Notes under the pieces: generated by a model
Database searches by the model: none
What the model was told of the DNA's origin: nothing
What the model saw: the letters and a program-made list of their open reading frames with translations, nothing else
Program-made: the position numbers and the translations under genes
Shown: piece after piece, positions 22,367 through 32,163 of the stretch
How the letters are laid out: the number at the start of each line of letters is the position of its first letter
Numbering within the stretch: position 1 is the stretch's first letter
NCBI GenBank assembly: GCA_003427395.1
Contig: BFEA01000426.1
Span: 257,472 to 303,886, forward strand
DNA: 46,415 bases
Origin: Chara braunii
Taxonomy: Eukaryota; Streptophyta; Charophyceae; Charales; Characeae
Reading direction: 5' to 3'

Positions 22367-22424
22367 ACACAGGAACCCTCAGTCATAACGGAGTTACACA
22401 GGAACCCTCAGTCATAACGGAGTT
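22367..22424 (+). repeat. 29-bp tandem duplication
   Basis: ACACAGGAACCCTCAGTCAT at 22367 is repeated at 22396. Confidence 0.92.
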
Positions 22425-23668
22425 ACTGGGAGGAAATCGTGAGCGCGTACATTTGCAAGTGACGCTAAACCCGCTTTTCAGCTATATTTGTCTTCAAAAA
22501 AAGAAACTATGATCAAGGTTACCCAACTGTATGTGCAATTGTCAATCAAGTAGACACTGGATAGTTTTGTTTTTTTTTCTCAGAAAGCATCACTCGGGCC
22601 ATCCTCACTGCAGGCAGGGATAAGAGCCCACCCCTCTAGTAGGGTGTCCGGGGTCTGATGGATCCAGTCTTATTCGTGGGGAGCAACAGTTGATCTTCTG
22701 CAGTTCACCAGCAAGTAATTGATAAAGGCAAAATGTTGAGACGGTGTAATGGCTTGAGCCTTGTAAAAGGCAAGGCTAACATGACCCACAATATAGAAAA
22801 GCTGCTGTTTAAGAACTCGAAAACCATAGGAAACTCCAAATGTCCAAAGAATCTCAGACACTATACATTTGTAACATGTGCATAGAATGTAAAAGGGGGG
22901 TAATAAGTTGGAGAACCATCAATCAATAGGAAAATGTTGAAGACAATTCAAGACATCCCCCAAGTTCATACCTTAGGCTAGATGGAAGTAGGTGTGGAAG
23001 GTTCTGATGAATTTGATCCTGTCAGTGAAACTGAAACAGGAAATGTTGCTGCTGAAGATCATGACGCTGCGATTGCAAGTCTGCAGTTCAGTGTCTCGGC
23101 CAATAGTTACAGCCTGGCGGTCATCCAGCTGTATATCCATCCAAGTCCCCTGATGCACCAGGCCCTCGTCTGCACACGCTGATCATTAGATCCATTATCA
23201 TCGCCATCACGCAATCACCACAGGTAAGCAGGGCGACAGGGAGAGAGATTAGTGGGGATGATGGGGGCAAGGACAGGGCTCGGCTGCGGATAGGCTTCAA
23301 AGGCAGGATGTAAAATATGTCTCAGAACAGGTGCGAAGGTTGAAGTCTCAGGACGGAGAAAAGAGTTCGAGACCTTGAAACGGACAGTGCAGAGATCTGC
23401 AGAGTAGAGTTCGAGAACTGAGTCAGAGGGTTGAGAGTGGAGATTATGAGAGAGCTTATGACAGCAAGCGATCGTAGGCACGGACCAGTTTGTTTGTCCT
23501 GCCGTAGGTTGAACAGGGGTTGCCATATTGATTCTTCATCTGGACTAGCTTGCCGCCCGCACCACCGGCGGTGCGGGCAATGCCCACACTAAAACATCTG
23601 TAAACATGAGCAAATGCTTTGAAAGAACCACATATGCACCGCATGGTGTTGGAAGAAACAAAGTTGCA

Positions 23669-23671
<3 letters not shown>
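22425..23671. other. Unassigned sequence
   Basis: Short frames only, with no motif on either strand. The inverted GCCCGCACCACCGGCGGTGCGGGC near 23,553-23,576 is a short GC-rich hairpin. Confidence 0.4.

Positions 23672-23766
<95 letters not shown>
23672..23766. repeat. Compound (CT)n(CA)n microsatellite
   Basis: About 31 CT units to 23733, then about 16 CA units. Frames through it (Ser-Leu or Arg-Glu runs) are artefacts. Confidence 0.97.
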
Positions 23767-23767
<1 letters not shown>

Positions 23768-24849
23768 CAGAGTCTGCTAGGATTGCAGGTTTGGTGTGCG
23801 TAAAGTCGACCACTTTTCTCTCTCAGGAATGGGTATGGCCGACTCTGGGCGACGTGGTGAGTCCTTACCCATCAGTCAAATGCATCCTGGGCAGACGGTC
23901 GGGTTTCAACCTGAGTCGGTGAAAGTCCGAAGAAACAGTCTGGCTCAGTCATGCTCTTCTTTGTGGAGAGGAAAGGTGGAAGTAAGGCAAGCTGACGGTC
24001 AATCCTCCACGATGATGGAGCAATCAATGCTGGTCAGGGTTCCTTCGGCTAGACGGAAGGAAGCGTGAGTGCGTGTCATGATGTAACATTTTCTTCTGAC
24101 TTGCCGGTGGAATAGGAACCGGACTGATGCTCCCCAGAATGGAAATGGAGCCAGGGCCATAAGGACCTGATTAAAAAAAAAAAATTGCTCTGAAGACTTC
24201 TGGTGTATTCTACAGTACGGTAGGCAACTGCGCAAGCTCCTGACATTCTGGTTACTTTTCAGTGGTCTGAAATTTTTACAATTGTTTACATGAATGCCCA
24301 TTGTTTCAGATAGTGTGAACTGAGATTCGCTTCGTATTTCCCTTATGTTCAGGAGTAGGATACTTACAGTGTGTTTTTTCAGAGGACTGTCACACTTTTT
24401 TCCAGAGGTTCTTCCGTAACGGCATTTGGTCTGGATTGGCTCCGTCCCATTCGTTTAGAGAATTTGTTTAGACATTTGGAAGGCAGCGTTAGGTTCTTTT
24501 ATATCAGCCTTTGGTCTGGATTGGTCCTGTCCCCCGTTTGTCTTGAGAAGTTGTGGAGAACTTTGGCAGCTGGGGTGTTGCCTTTTCGGAGAGTGGGATA
24601 GTGTTTTATGGATCTGGCCAGGGATCGCTCGACCCCTGGACCTCAGTCTTGGTACGGGACCCTTAATTTTCTGGTATTTCCTCAGCACCAGAACATTCTA
24701 CATTCTTGTCCCTTCGACATTTTCCATCTACACCCTCCTGGTTTCGACTTATTCCGGTCATAGACAGACAACACTGTAAAATGAGCTGATGCCGAACAGA
24801 TCTCTAATCTTGAAGAAGAATAGTTTCGGCCGTTAGAGTGTCCCAGGAG
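23767..24849. other. Unassigned sequence with a loose 85-bp duplication
   Basis: TTTGGTCTGGATTGG occurs at 24425 and 24510 with similar following text. No gene recognised. Confidence 0.4.
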
Positions 24850-24971
24850 ATAAACCTCCACGGGTGTCTGTGAGAGGTGTATTATGTATGATATCAATCC
24901 TCCACGACCAATAAACCTCCACGGGTGTCTGTGAGAGGTGTATTATGTATGATATCAATCCTCCACGACCA
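24850..24971 (+). repeat. 61-bp exact tandem duplication
   Basis: The copy from 24850 (TAAACCTCCACGGGTGTC...CCTCCACGACCA) repeats at once from 24911 with no visible difference. It is either recent or an assembly product. Confidence 0.95.
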
Positions 24972-25149
24972 AGCTTTACACCAAGTCATGGTTTCCTGTC
25001 AGGTAAAGATTAGACACTCACTTGGAAAGATGTTTTCCGGAGCTTCCAGACCCAGTGTGCTATTGAGCATAAAACCCGGATTAACACAGGTACCCAACGA
25101 CACGGACACATTATACGGTTGATGACATGGGGTACCAAAACAACAGACA
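24972..25149. other. Unassigned sequence
   Basis: No gene or repeat recognised. Confidence 0.4.
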
Positions 25150-25434
25150 AGGACAGAGGTGGGTAATGACAGAGTTTTGTCAGTTCTTACCAGTCAGGAG
25201 GCTGAACCCTTCAGAGTCTGCAGTATCCCCATGTTGATGTTTTGAATCATGGTCCACTTCAATCCCTGTTCCATGTGGGGCGAGGCAGGTGGCACCACAA
25301 GGAGCAAGGCAAAGGAGGCAGCAGCAACGCAGAGGGCAGGTCAATAGTGCATATGGAAGCAATCAACAAAGCAGTGAAGTGTGTGAGCAGGCAGAGCCCA
25401 AGGCAAGCAGATTGGCAAGGTAAAGCAGGCAGCG
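25150..25434 (+). repeat. CAG-rich dispersed repeat, left flank of family B
   Basis: TCAGGAGGCTGAACCCTTC and what follows resemble 35,720-35,900. The GGCAAGCAG-type text resembles 34,542-34,760 and 36,360-36,640. It looks like the left part of a repeat into which family B was inserted. Confidence 0.5.
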
Positions 25435-26339
25435 TTGTGATTCCCGCATTCTGCTGTGGTCCCAAGTCTGTGTGTGTGCGTGCCTGCTGGTTTGCATGCC
25501 TGTCTGAGTGCTTGACGGTTGTGTGTGTGTGCGTGCCTGCTGGGTTGCATGCCTGTCTGAGTGCTTGCTGGTTGGGTATGTGTGTGACCCGCCAGGGTAC
25601 TTGCTGGTTGCAAGGCCCACCGGGCCGGTACTTACCTGTGGCCGTGACTTTGAAGGGTTGCAGGGGGGTAAACATGCCGGTAGCAGGGAGTAGGCCCACA
25701 GCACTTAGAGCAGCTGGGGAAAAACACTCAAGTAGCAGGTAGGCCGAGCAGAAGAAGACAAAAAGTTGGCATTTTTAGAGGCCCAGTAGCGGTAGGTTAG
25801 AGGTAGGCCGGTACCAGTCCAAGTAGCCCAAGGCCCCAGTTGGGGTAGCGCTGCACCAGAGCAGCTCAAGGCTGAGTCAAGCATAGCGGACCAAGTCAAT
25901 CAGCGCGGCATCATAGCTGCCTCCCGGTAGTCCGCCATGGCCTATGCATGAGAGAGGAGGATGAAGGAGGGAAGCCATGGCCATGGTGGACTTTCTTGTT
26001 GTTGTTCTTCTTGTGAGTTGAGTCAGCAGTAAGGGGGGACTTCGGACATTGATTCTGGTTCATCCATTCATTGTTATTATTATTATTGAGAGAAGAATAA
26101 GATTGGTGAAGAGAAGGAGGAAGGTGGAGAGAGAAGGGGGAATTGTCATTGGTCTTGCTGGTCTTCTTCTTCTTCTTCTTCTTCTTCTTCTTCTTTACCT
26201 CTCCTCTGGTCTTTATCTCTTTGCAAGTGCTTTCATTTCTTTCGCAATTGGGTGGCATTGTCTTTCATTGTGAATTTGCAATTGACAAATCCCAGAAATC
26301 AGCAGTGTTCTCAGTCTGTGTTTTGGGCGGGTCATTACA
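25435..26339 (-). repeat. 3' LTR region of family B, with inverted body
   Basis: Next to the PPT the minus strand begins TGTAATGACCCGCCCAAAAC, as in the 5' LTR. After about 55 bp (from 26,284 down) the sequence is the reverse complement of what the 5' LTR has. The stretch 25,435-26,278 is the LTR body in plus orientation. It contains a (CTT)n tract at about 26,163-26,197. The expected terminal CGTAACA is not found at the low-coordinate end. Confidence 0.75.
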
Positions 26340-26352
26340 TTACTCCCCTCTC
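26340..26352 (-). other. Polypurine tract of family B
   Basis: Minus-strand GAGAGGGGAGTAA directly precedes the LTR TG at 26339. Confidence 0.75.
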
Positions 26353-26380
26353 GAGAGCGAGGTCCCTTCGAGCGAATAAC

Positions 26381-27082
26381 TCAGTCAGAGTCGGCACAGA
26401 AGGCGTCATAGGCATATATCAAAAAGAGAGTGTTAGTGAGTCCGAACGGAGTGAGTTTTGCAGCAAACTTAGCGGTCTGTCCGTCAACAATCTGTCGTTC
26501 ATATGCGTTCACAACACGTGGAGCACTCTTTATCAGTTCTTTCCGGTCGATCCAGAAGAATTCGTTCAACGGGTGGTAGAGGAAATGAACTTTGTATTGT
26601 CTGTTCCTCCCTCTCCCCTCGTGAGAAACGATTCTGTCAATCTCATGGCCGCCGTCAATAGGGCGAGGTATCATAGGGTCACGAAAGGGAAAAGTCTCGT
26701 CATCAATGTGTGGGAGCAGTTTGGAGGCATGGAAGACTGGATACGTGCGCAGGTGAGGAGGCACGTCAATCACGTACGAAGGACCGAAGTCATCCCTGAC
26801 TACCTTCAGAATCTGCCAAGGGTCGTAGTACAGTGGAAGAAGCTTCCGTGATATGCCCTCTTCATCTGAAAACTCAGACATTTTGACACAAACATAATCC
26901 CCTACTTTGAATTTTTCTTCTTTGCGCAGCTTATTGGCGTGTTTGATCATGGCATGCTGGCGCTTGTTCATAGCTGCTGTAGCAGCTTTGAGCAAGCGTG
27001 CGTACTTGGCATTGTAGCCAGGCATGCCGGGCATCAGACCAGGTGACCGTTCGGGGAACAGATAGGAGAGGGGATTACGCAT
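26381..27082 (-). CDS. pol: Integrase C-terminus and chromodomain of family B
   Basis: The frame starts inside the post-core integrase region (NPLSYLFPERSPG). It continues through a helical stretch (AATAAMNKRQHAMIKHANKL) and the SH3-like part (KVGDYVCVKMSEF, DPWQILKVVRDDFGPSYV). LRTYPVFHASKLLPH follows and then a C-terminal chromodomain (EIDRIVSHEGRGRNRQYKVHFL, NEFFWIDRKELIKSAPRVV). Aromatic residues at the usual Tyr/Phe/Trp positions are present. Chromodomains of this class read histone marks to direct integration. It ends at a TGA (26381-26383), 29 bp from the PPT. The visible separation from the integrase core is due to the adapter insert, not to the element. Confidence 0.9.
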   Translation of the reverse strand: MRNPLSYLFPERSPGLMPGMPGYNAKYARLLKAATAAMNKRQHAMIKHANKLRKEEKFKVGDYVCVKMSEFSDEEGISRKLLPLYYDPWQILKVVRDDFGPSYVIDVPPHLRTYPVFHASKLLPHIDDETFPFRDPMIPRPIDGGHEIDRIVSHEGRGRNRQYKVHFLYHPLNEFFWIDRKELIKSAPRVVNAYERQIVDGQTAKFAAKLTPFGLTNTLFLIYAYDAFCADSD

Positions 27083-27233
27083 AGGTCATCCATACTGCAA
27101 TTGGTTTGGTGTCACACCAGTCGCAGAATGGATGGAGTTGTTGTACAGCCCCTTCACTTTGTGCAATTCCTTGTCCCACGTGTTCTGATCTGGAACAATT
27201 AGTGCGCGAAGCAATTGGATGACAGTCTGGTTG
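27078..27233. repeat. Artificial 156-bp duplication, copy 1
   Basis: Identical to 27272-27427, offset 194 bp, with the sequencing adapter between the copies. Confidence 0.95.
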
Positions 27234-27271
27234 CTGTCTCTTATACACATCTAGATGTGTATAAGAGACAG
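27234..27271. other. Nextera mate-pair junction adapter (contaminant)
   Basis: CTGTCTCTTATACACATCT followed directly by its inverted complement, 38 bp. This is the Tn5 mosaic-end junction adapter used in mate-pair libraries. In one minus frame it translates to SYTHLDVYKRQ, which has no biological meaning. Confidence 0.98.
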
Positions 27272-27427
27272 CGCATAGGTCATCCATACTGCAATTGGTT
27301 TGGTGTCACACCAGTCGCAGAATGGATGGAGTTGTTGTACAGCCCCTTCACTTTGTGCAATTCCTTGTCCCACGTGTTCTGATCTGGAACAATTAGTGCG
27401 CGAAGCAATTGGATGACAGTCTGGTTG
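27272..27427. repeat. Artificial 156-bp duplication, copy 2
   Basis: Identical to 27078-27233; this is the integrase DNA just after the core. Only one copy is expected in the genome. Confidence 0.95.
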
Positions 27428-28593
27428 ATCTCCTCAGCCAATCCGTTGGCTTCGGGGTGTCGACCAGAAGTCCTATTCAGTTTGATGTTGTAGATCTGAG
27501 ACGTGAAGTCTTTCCAATCTTTGCTGATGAATTTGGTGTCCCGATCACTCACAATAGTTTTCGGGACGCCGGACTGCAAAATGTACTGCTGATGGAATTC
27601 TTCTATTACAAGTTCAGTCGGGGCGTGAGGAGGGAGAGGAATCAAGTTCATAAATTTGGAGAAGCGGTCCACAATGACCATGACTTGTGAATTCCCAGCC
27701 TCACTCACCTTTCCCATGTCCGTGAAATCGATGGAAATCGATTCACTGGGTCCATCGGGAATGGGGAGAGGTCTCAGTAGGCCATAAGGCTTATGCCTGT
27801 GGACCTTGATTCTTTGGCATACTTGACATTCAGCAATGAATTTTTTAGCAGATCCTTTCATTCCTGGCCAATCAAATTGTTGCAGAAGACTTCCATAAGT
27901 CTTCTCAAAGCCAAAATGTCCACTCCAACCGTGAGCCAGATCCAAGAAGTGAGTTCGGAGAGGCGCATGGTTGGGTACACACAGACGGTCAAACTTTCCA
28001 TACCGACGAAATACAAGACCCTCGCATTCATTAAAATCAGGCTGACTGTTGGGGTCAGCCTTGAGCTGCTCAAGGATGGGACTAAGGTCCGGATCCTTGG
28101 CAGTGTGCTCGACCAGATCCTCCTTCAGTTTCCTTCGGAGGTCGTACGAGTCCACAAGGCAAGTCAAATACTCAGGATGGCGCGACAGAGCATCAGCAAC
28201 ACGATTATAGCAGCCTTTCTTATGTTTTAGTTCAAAGTTGAAAACATCAATGTTATGCAGCCAGCTGGTCAGAGTTGGAGAGAGATCAGTTTGTGTCTTA
28301 ATCCATTGCAAGGTCTGATGATCTGAATAGACCTTGAAGTGGCGACCCAAGAGGTAGTGCTTCCAATGCGTGAGCGCCTCGCGCAAGGCGTAGAGCTCCC
28401 GCATGTATGTGGAAGTGGCCACCTTGTGGCTGGGCATGCGCTTGCTGTAATATTCAAGCGGACGTAGGCCATCACCATCATCTTGTTGCAGCACTGCACC
28501 AATCTCAAACTGGCTCGCGTCTGTAGTGACTACGAACGTGAGGTTGGAATCAGCAATACGAAGCACAGGATGACTCACCAAAGCCTCTTTCAA
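27280..28593 (-). CDS. pol: RNase H and integrase core of family B
   Basis: 437 residues. RNase H comes first, with acidic residues in FVVTTDASQFEIGAV, TYMRELYALREAL, VYSDHQTLQW and RVADALSRHPE. The linker is followed by the integrase zinc domain (HGWSGHFGFEKT, then AECQVCQRIK). The core carries D in ISIDFTDMG, D in KTIVSDRDTKF and E in RHPEANGLAEEINQ. All catalytic residues I can identify are present. It stops at the artificial junction near 27,280. With the 194-bp artefact left out, its frame is the same as that of 26381-27082 (28593 minus 27082 minus 194 is divisible by three). Confidence 0.94.
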   Translation of the reverse strand: MKEALVSHPVLRIADSNLTFVVTTDASQFEIGAVLQQDDGDGLRPLEYYSKRMPSHKVATSTYMRELYALREALTHWKHYLLGRHFKVYSDHQTLQWIKTQTDLSPTLTSWLHNIDVFNFELKHKKGCYNRVADALSRHPEYLTCLVDSYDLRRKLKEDLVEHTAKDPDLSPILEQLKADPNSQPDFNECEGLVFRRYGKFDRLCVPNHAPLRTHFLDLAHGWSGHFGFEKTYGSLLQQFDWPGMKGSAKKFIAECQVCQRIKVHRHKPYGLLRPLPIPDGPSESISIDFTDMGKVSEAGNSQVMVIVDRFSKFMNLIPLPPHAPTELVIEEFHQQYILQSGVPKTIVSDRDTKFISKDWKDFTSQIYNIKLNRTSGRHPEANGLAEEINQTVIQLLRALIVPDQNTWDKELHKVKGLYNNSIHSATGVTPNQLQYG

Positions 28594-29010
28594 GGCTTGG
28601 AACGCAGTCTCACACTTTTCACACCACGCATAGGCACAATTTTTACTAGTCAGGCGTCAGAGTGGGTGAGCAGTGACAGAGAACTTAGGCACAAACTTCC
28701 GGTAGTAAGAAGCCAAACCAAGAAAAGAACGCAGCTCGCGTACATTCGCCGGTTGAGGCCAGTTGCGGATGACCTCAACCTTGGTTGCCTCCGGCTCAAG
28801 ACCGCTTGCAGACAATCGGTGTCCAAGGTAGATGACGTTGTCCCTGCCAAACTCAGATTTCTCCAAGTTGAGGTGCAGTTGGGCATCTTTGAGGACCCGC
28901 AAGACCTCCTCGAGATGCTTGACGTACTCCTCCATGGACTTGCTAAAAATCAGAATGTCATCAAGATACACAACCACAAACCTGTTAAGTTGGTGGGCGG
29001 AGTACCTTGT
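28594..29010 (-). CDS. pol: RT palm end and thumb of family B
   Basis: Contains [16 protein letters not shown] with the intact YLDD box at 28957-28968. It continues through [22 protein letters not shown] to [22 protein letters not shown] at 28657-28659 interrupts the following connection, and the same frame then runs straight into the RNase H entry. Upstream residues of this open frame (above about 29,010) are a shadow of RT in the other frame. The real RT switches frame near 29,000. Confidence 0.88.
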
Positions 29011-29400
29011 CCATGAGGGACTGAAATGTGGCTGGTGTGTTCGTAAGGCCGAAGGGCATAACGATGAATTCGTACAGCCCGTCGTTTGTCTTGAACACAG
29101 TTTTGTGTTGGTCGCTCGGATCAACTTCAATCTGGTGGTAGCCAGACTTGAGGTCGATCTTGGAGAAGACTTTGCATCCACCGGCCGCATCCAACAGATC
29201 ATCTATACGAGACAAAGGGTAGGCATTCTTCCTTGTGATTCGGTTCAAACCACGATAATCAATGCACATCCGGAGTTTGCCTCCTTTCTTCGGCACAAAC
29301 AAAACAGGTGCGCCGAACTCAGACTCGCTAGGCCTAATCCATCCACGATCAATCATGTCATCAATTTGTCTCCGCAACTCCTCCAATTGCTTTGTCCCAT
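28985..29400 (-). CDS. pol: RT fingers and first palm half of family B
   Basis: [59 protein letters not shown] and [20 protein letters not shown] are textbook Ty3/gypsy RT blocks. The first palm Asp (KIDLKSG) is present. It is joined by apparent one-base frameshifts to the protease side (near 29,395) and to the YLDD side (near 29,000). Confidence 0.92.
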
Positions 29401-30330
29401 ACAGTAGACGCAGCCCTTTGGAGGAACACTCCCTTCTATTATCTCGATTTTGTGCTTGACTAGACGCTCAGGAACTCCGCGAGGTTCAGCCAACACTTCA
29501 GGAAATCGATCTAATAGATGGCGAATGTTCGCTGGGATTTCTGGTGGAGGATCATCCTCATCAGGAGAGAGAAAATCAGATTGGGAATTTACAGCAATCA
29601 CAACCGGTTTCGACATATTTGGTTCCGAACTAGATTGATCGTTTACAGCAGAAGTAGGTGGAACAGAAGTAGTAGTCGTAGAGGTAGAGTTACCTTCAGA
29701 GGTAGAAAATGCAGCAAAAGTAGAAGGCACGTGGAAAGGCTTTACAGGAGCTATATGTACAAATTCAGCTTCCTTGCGCCTGTGCACTGACCTGCAGAAT
29801 TTGTTAGCACTGAGAAGAGTCACAGGGGACTCGCGCGTCTCGTCTAGTAAGACGGTACGCTCGTTCCCCTTGGCATCAAGTACCACTAACTGGTTGTCTG
29901 CCCACGTGGTCCTTAGGCAATGAGTCTTTAGCCATCCCAAGCCAATGACCGCGTCGAAAGGACACTTGTCCAGGATATAGAAATTCAGCTCATGTGTGAC
30001 AGTGCGATCTTTGTCAAAGGTGATGCGCACACCTTTGACAGCATGAGTAAAAGTGACAACCTCTTGGTTGCCCACCTGAGTCCGGCAAGGGTTCTGCAGT
30101 TCCACTTGCTTCATACCCAGGCCCGCCTTACGAATCCCGTTCGGAGAGAGGAAATTAGTGGTCGAACCACTGTCAATCAGCACACGGATGTATCGGCGGT
30201 TAATGAGTAGTTTAAAGAAAATCAGCTCCACGCTCCCTTGAACACGGCGTTGCTGCTTGAGTTGCAGCCAATGCTTCATGTGGGCGTGGAGGTCGACCTC
30301 TTTAGACTCCTCCCAAGGCTCAGTGTACAA
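29353..30330 (-). CDS. Aspartic protease and protease-RT linker of family B
   Basis: Retropepsin-like active site [16 protein letters not shown] (about 30,155-30,200). [14 protein letters not shown] follows, the usual second half of the family (hydrophobic-hydrophobic-G). A Ser/Thr-rich linker comes next, then the RT lead-in ([27 protein letters not shown]). It processes the Gag-Pol polyprotein. The last residues after about 29,395 are in the wrong frame. The catalytic Asp is intact here, in contrast to the degraded copy at 14,466-14,830. Confidence 0.9.
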   Translation of the reverse strand: MYTEPWEESKEVDLHAHMKHWLQLKQQRRVQGSVELIFFKLLINRRYIRVLIDSGSTTNFLSPNGIRKAGLGMKQVELQNPCRTQVGNQEVVTFTHAVKGVRITFDKDRTVTHELNFYILDKCPFDAVIGLGWLKTHCLRTTWADNQLVVLDAKGNERTVLLDETRESPVTLLSANKFCRSVHRRKEAEFVHIAPVKPFHVPSTFAAFSTSEGNSTSTTTTSVPPTSAVNDQSSSEPNMSKPVVIAVNSQSDFLSPDEDDPPPEIPANIRHLLDRFPEVLAEPRGVPERLVKHKIEIIEGSVPPKGCVYCMGQSNWRSCGDKLMT

Positions 30331-30375
30331 TACTTGGACTACGTCAGCCTTGGATTCAGCATTAGTTTGGGCTGA

Positions 30376-30985
30376 TCAGATCCAGGCTCTTCGGAAGGGC
30401 CTGCAACTGACTGCCCAACTTCCCTTGCTGTAGAGAGTGCTGATGACTCCTCTACGTCCCTTGCCTGTTTCCCTGAAGACGATAGCAATCCTGCACAGCA
30501 TGCCCAGGCTTTGAACAATGCAGGCATACACGCAATTTGGATCTTCTTTCCCATTCTTTTTGGCTGATGCGGAGGGCTTCCCAAGGTTTGGTGGAAGCGT
30601 CCTCCGGTTTCTCAGGGATCTTAGCATTCTTGGGAAGGTGTATAACTGTTCCCTTACCTGAACCACAGTTAGGCCCCTTATTCGAAGCAGTCTTTCTGAA
30701 TGCATTAAGTTTTTCGTCATCATTTCAGTCACACTCAATGGCTGATGTGGAACAGCCCGTATCGGAGTCCGGCTCTAGATCGTCATCTGGAGACAGATCA
30801 TCCGCATAGGACTTATCGTCAGCCTCTCGATGATCATGCAGTGCAAGCTGGTTGCTGCCTCCAAACCGCTTGCGTTGTGGTTTCCCACCTGCAGCGGGCG
30901 CCTTCTTGCGGCTGGCGAGGTCCTTGGCCTCTAGGTCGACGAGGTCCTTCATGAGCTCTCGCCAGGTAGCATGGTCCTCGAGTGC
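30376..30985 (-). pseudogene. gag: gag C-terminal part of family B with CCHC knuckle
   Basis: Pieces in more than one frame. Basic/acidic linker (30952-30725: LVDLEAKDLASRKKAPAAGG, DDLSPDDDLEPDSD), then a Lys-rich stretch. The knuckle is in a third frame at 30485-30526, CLHCSKPGHAVQDC, a perfect C-x2-C-x4-H-x4-C. A TAG lies shortly after it. The zinc knuckle binds the packaged RNA. Confidence 0.8.
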
Positions 30986-32163
30986 TCACAGGGAGAGGTA
31001 TTCCTTAGGGGCCACTCCCATGACTACATCCATGCAAGACACGTCAGTCATTCCTAGATCCGTAGTGGTGAATAGACCAGTCAGGTGCTGTTCCAAAGCT
31101 TGCATGGATGACCTCCATGTTTGGCCCTTGAGGGCCTCAAGCTTCAGTCTAGCCTTGAGCGCAGCATGTTTATCCTGATACCGGTCAAGGAGAAGATCCT
31201 CAAGGGTGCGAACAGGGGTGACCTTCAGCCAATCAGTCAGGTCTATGCGTGCATAGCCTGCAGCAACAACTTGGAGCTCAATGTGGTTTCGTACGGCAGG
31301 CTCGGTATTAGTTCCCATGATCATACTTCGGTCCTCTTGCGGTGTCCGCATGACCTCGAAGTATGACCGCATGGAACTAATCCAAGAGGTGATGTCAGCC
31401 TTCCCGTCGTACTTGGACGGCAGCGTGGCCGCCCGCTTGTCCACCATGGGACCGCTGTACTGAACGCCAGTGCTGAAGTCCCTGCACTTGGGACTGCGAT
31501 CAGTGCAGAACTACCGGTGCTGCCGCTTGAGGAGCTTGCACCGGTTCCTGCACTTACCGTAGTTCCGCTGGCCCTTGGAACGAGGGTTGTGCTGGGCTGA
31601 GAGACTGGGATTACAGCAGATCGAGGGTTAGGAGGGCGGGAGGCAGACAACTGGGACTGTTCAAGGCTAATTACCTTAGCGTGCAGCTCTTCGTTCCGCT
31701 GCTCAAGTGCTGTCATACAAGACTCAAAGTCTTCCAAGGTCCGCAGTCGGACCAAGGCTGCTACAACAGCAGCTAGTTCCTCCCGGAACCGGTCAGCATT
31801 GGCTTTCGGGATCCGGAGGAGAGCCACCTGATCAGCAATGTCGGCGGCTCTAGCTGCTGCCGCTGCCTCCCTTTCCCTCTGCACGGCATCATCATACAGT
31901 TTTTGAAAGAATGGTTTATGACTCTCGTCCGCTGTATCCAGCATGGCCTGCCATTGGGCAGGTGTGATGTTCGCCATACCGGAGGAAGGGGTGTCAACAG
32001 AACTCTCAAGAGGGGTCCGCTCTCTCCTCGCGTTTGGACGAGCACTCCTCTTACCCCTTCTCACACTCTCAAACAGCACACCTTCTCTCCCCCTTTCCTC
32101 TCTTTTTGCTGTCTGCGCACGCGTCTCGATATTGGACATAGATAGTTCAGATAAAAGAAACAA
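30986..32163 (-). CDS. gag: gag N-terminus and capsid of family B
   Basis: The frame at 32163-31321 starts with an Arg/Glu-rich segment, then ITPAQWQAMLDTADESHKPF and an Ala/Arg/Glu helical region (REREAAAAARAADIADQVAL), likely coiled coil. A Ser/Pro/Thr linker follows. After a frameshift near 31,450 the capsid-like part reads LPSKYDGKADITSWISSMRS, LKVTPVRTLEDLLLDRYQDK and GLFTTTDLGMTDVSCMDVVMG, typical of plant gypsy gag. It ends in a TGA at 30986-30988, with further gag in the same frame beyond. A second Met eight residues in could be the true start. Confidence 0.82.

Noticed and set aside
23545-23813. Frames with Cys-Val and Arg-Glu runs
   Set aside because: These are translations of a compound microsatellite.
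27075-27287. 70-codon minus frame containing SYTHLDVYKRQ as a small protein
   Set aside because: The central residues are translated adapter sequence.
28483-29407. Plus-strand frames of 177-191 codons
   Set aside because: They are antisense shadows of the conserved RT on the minus strand.
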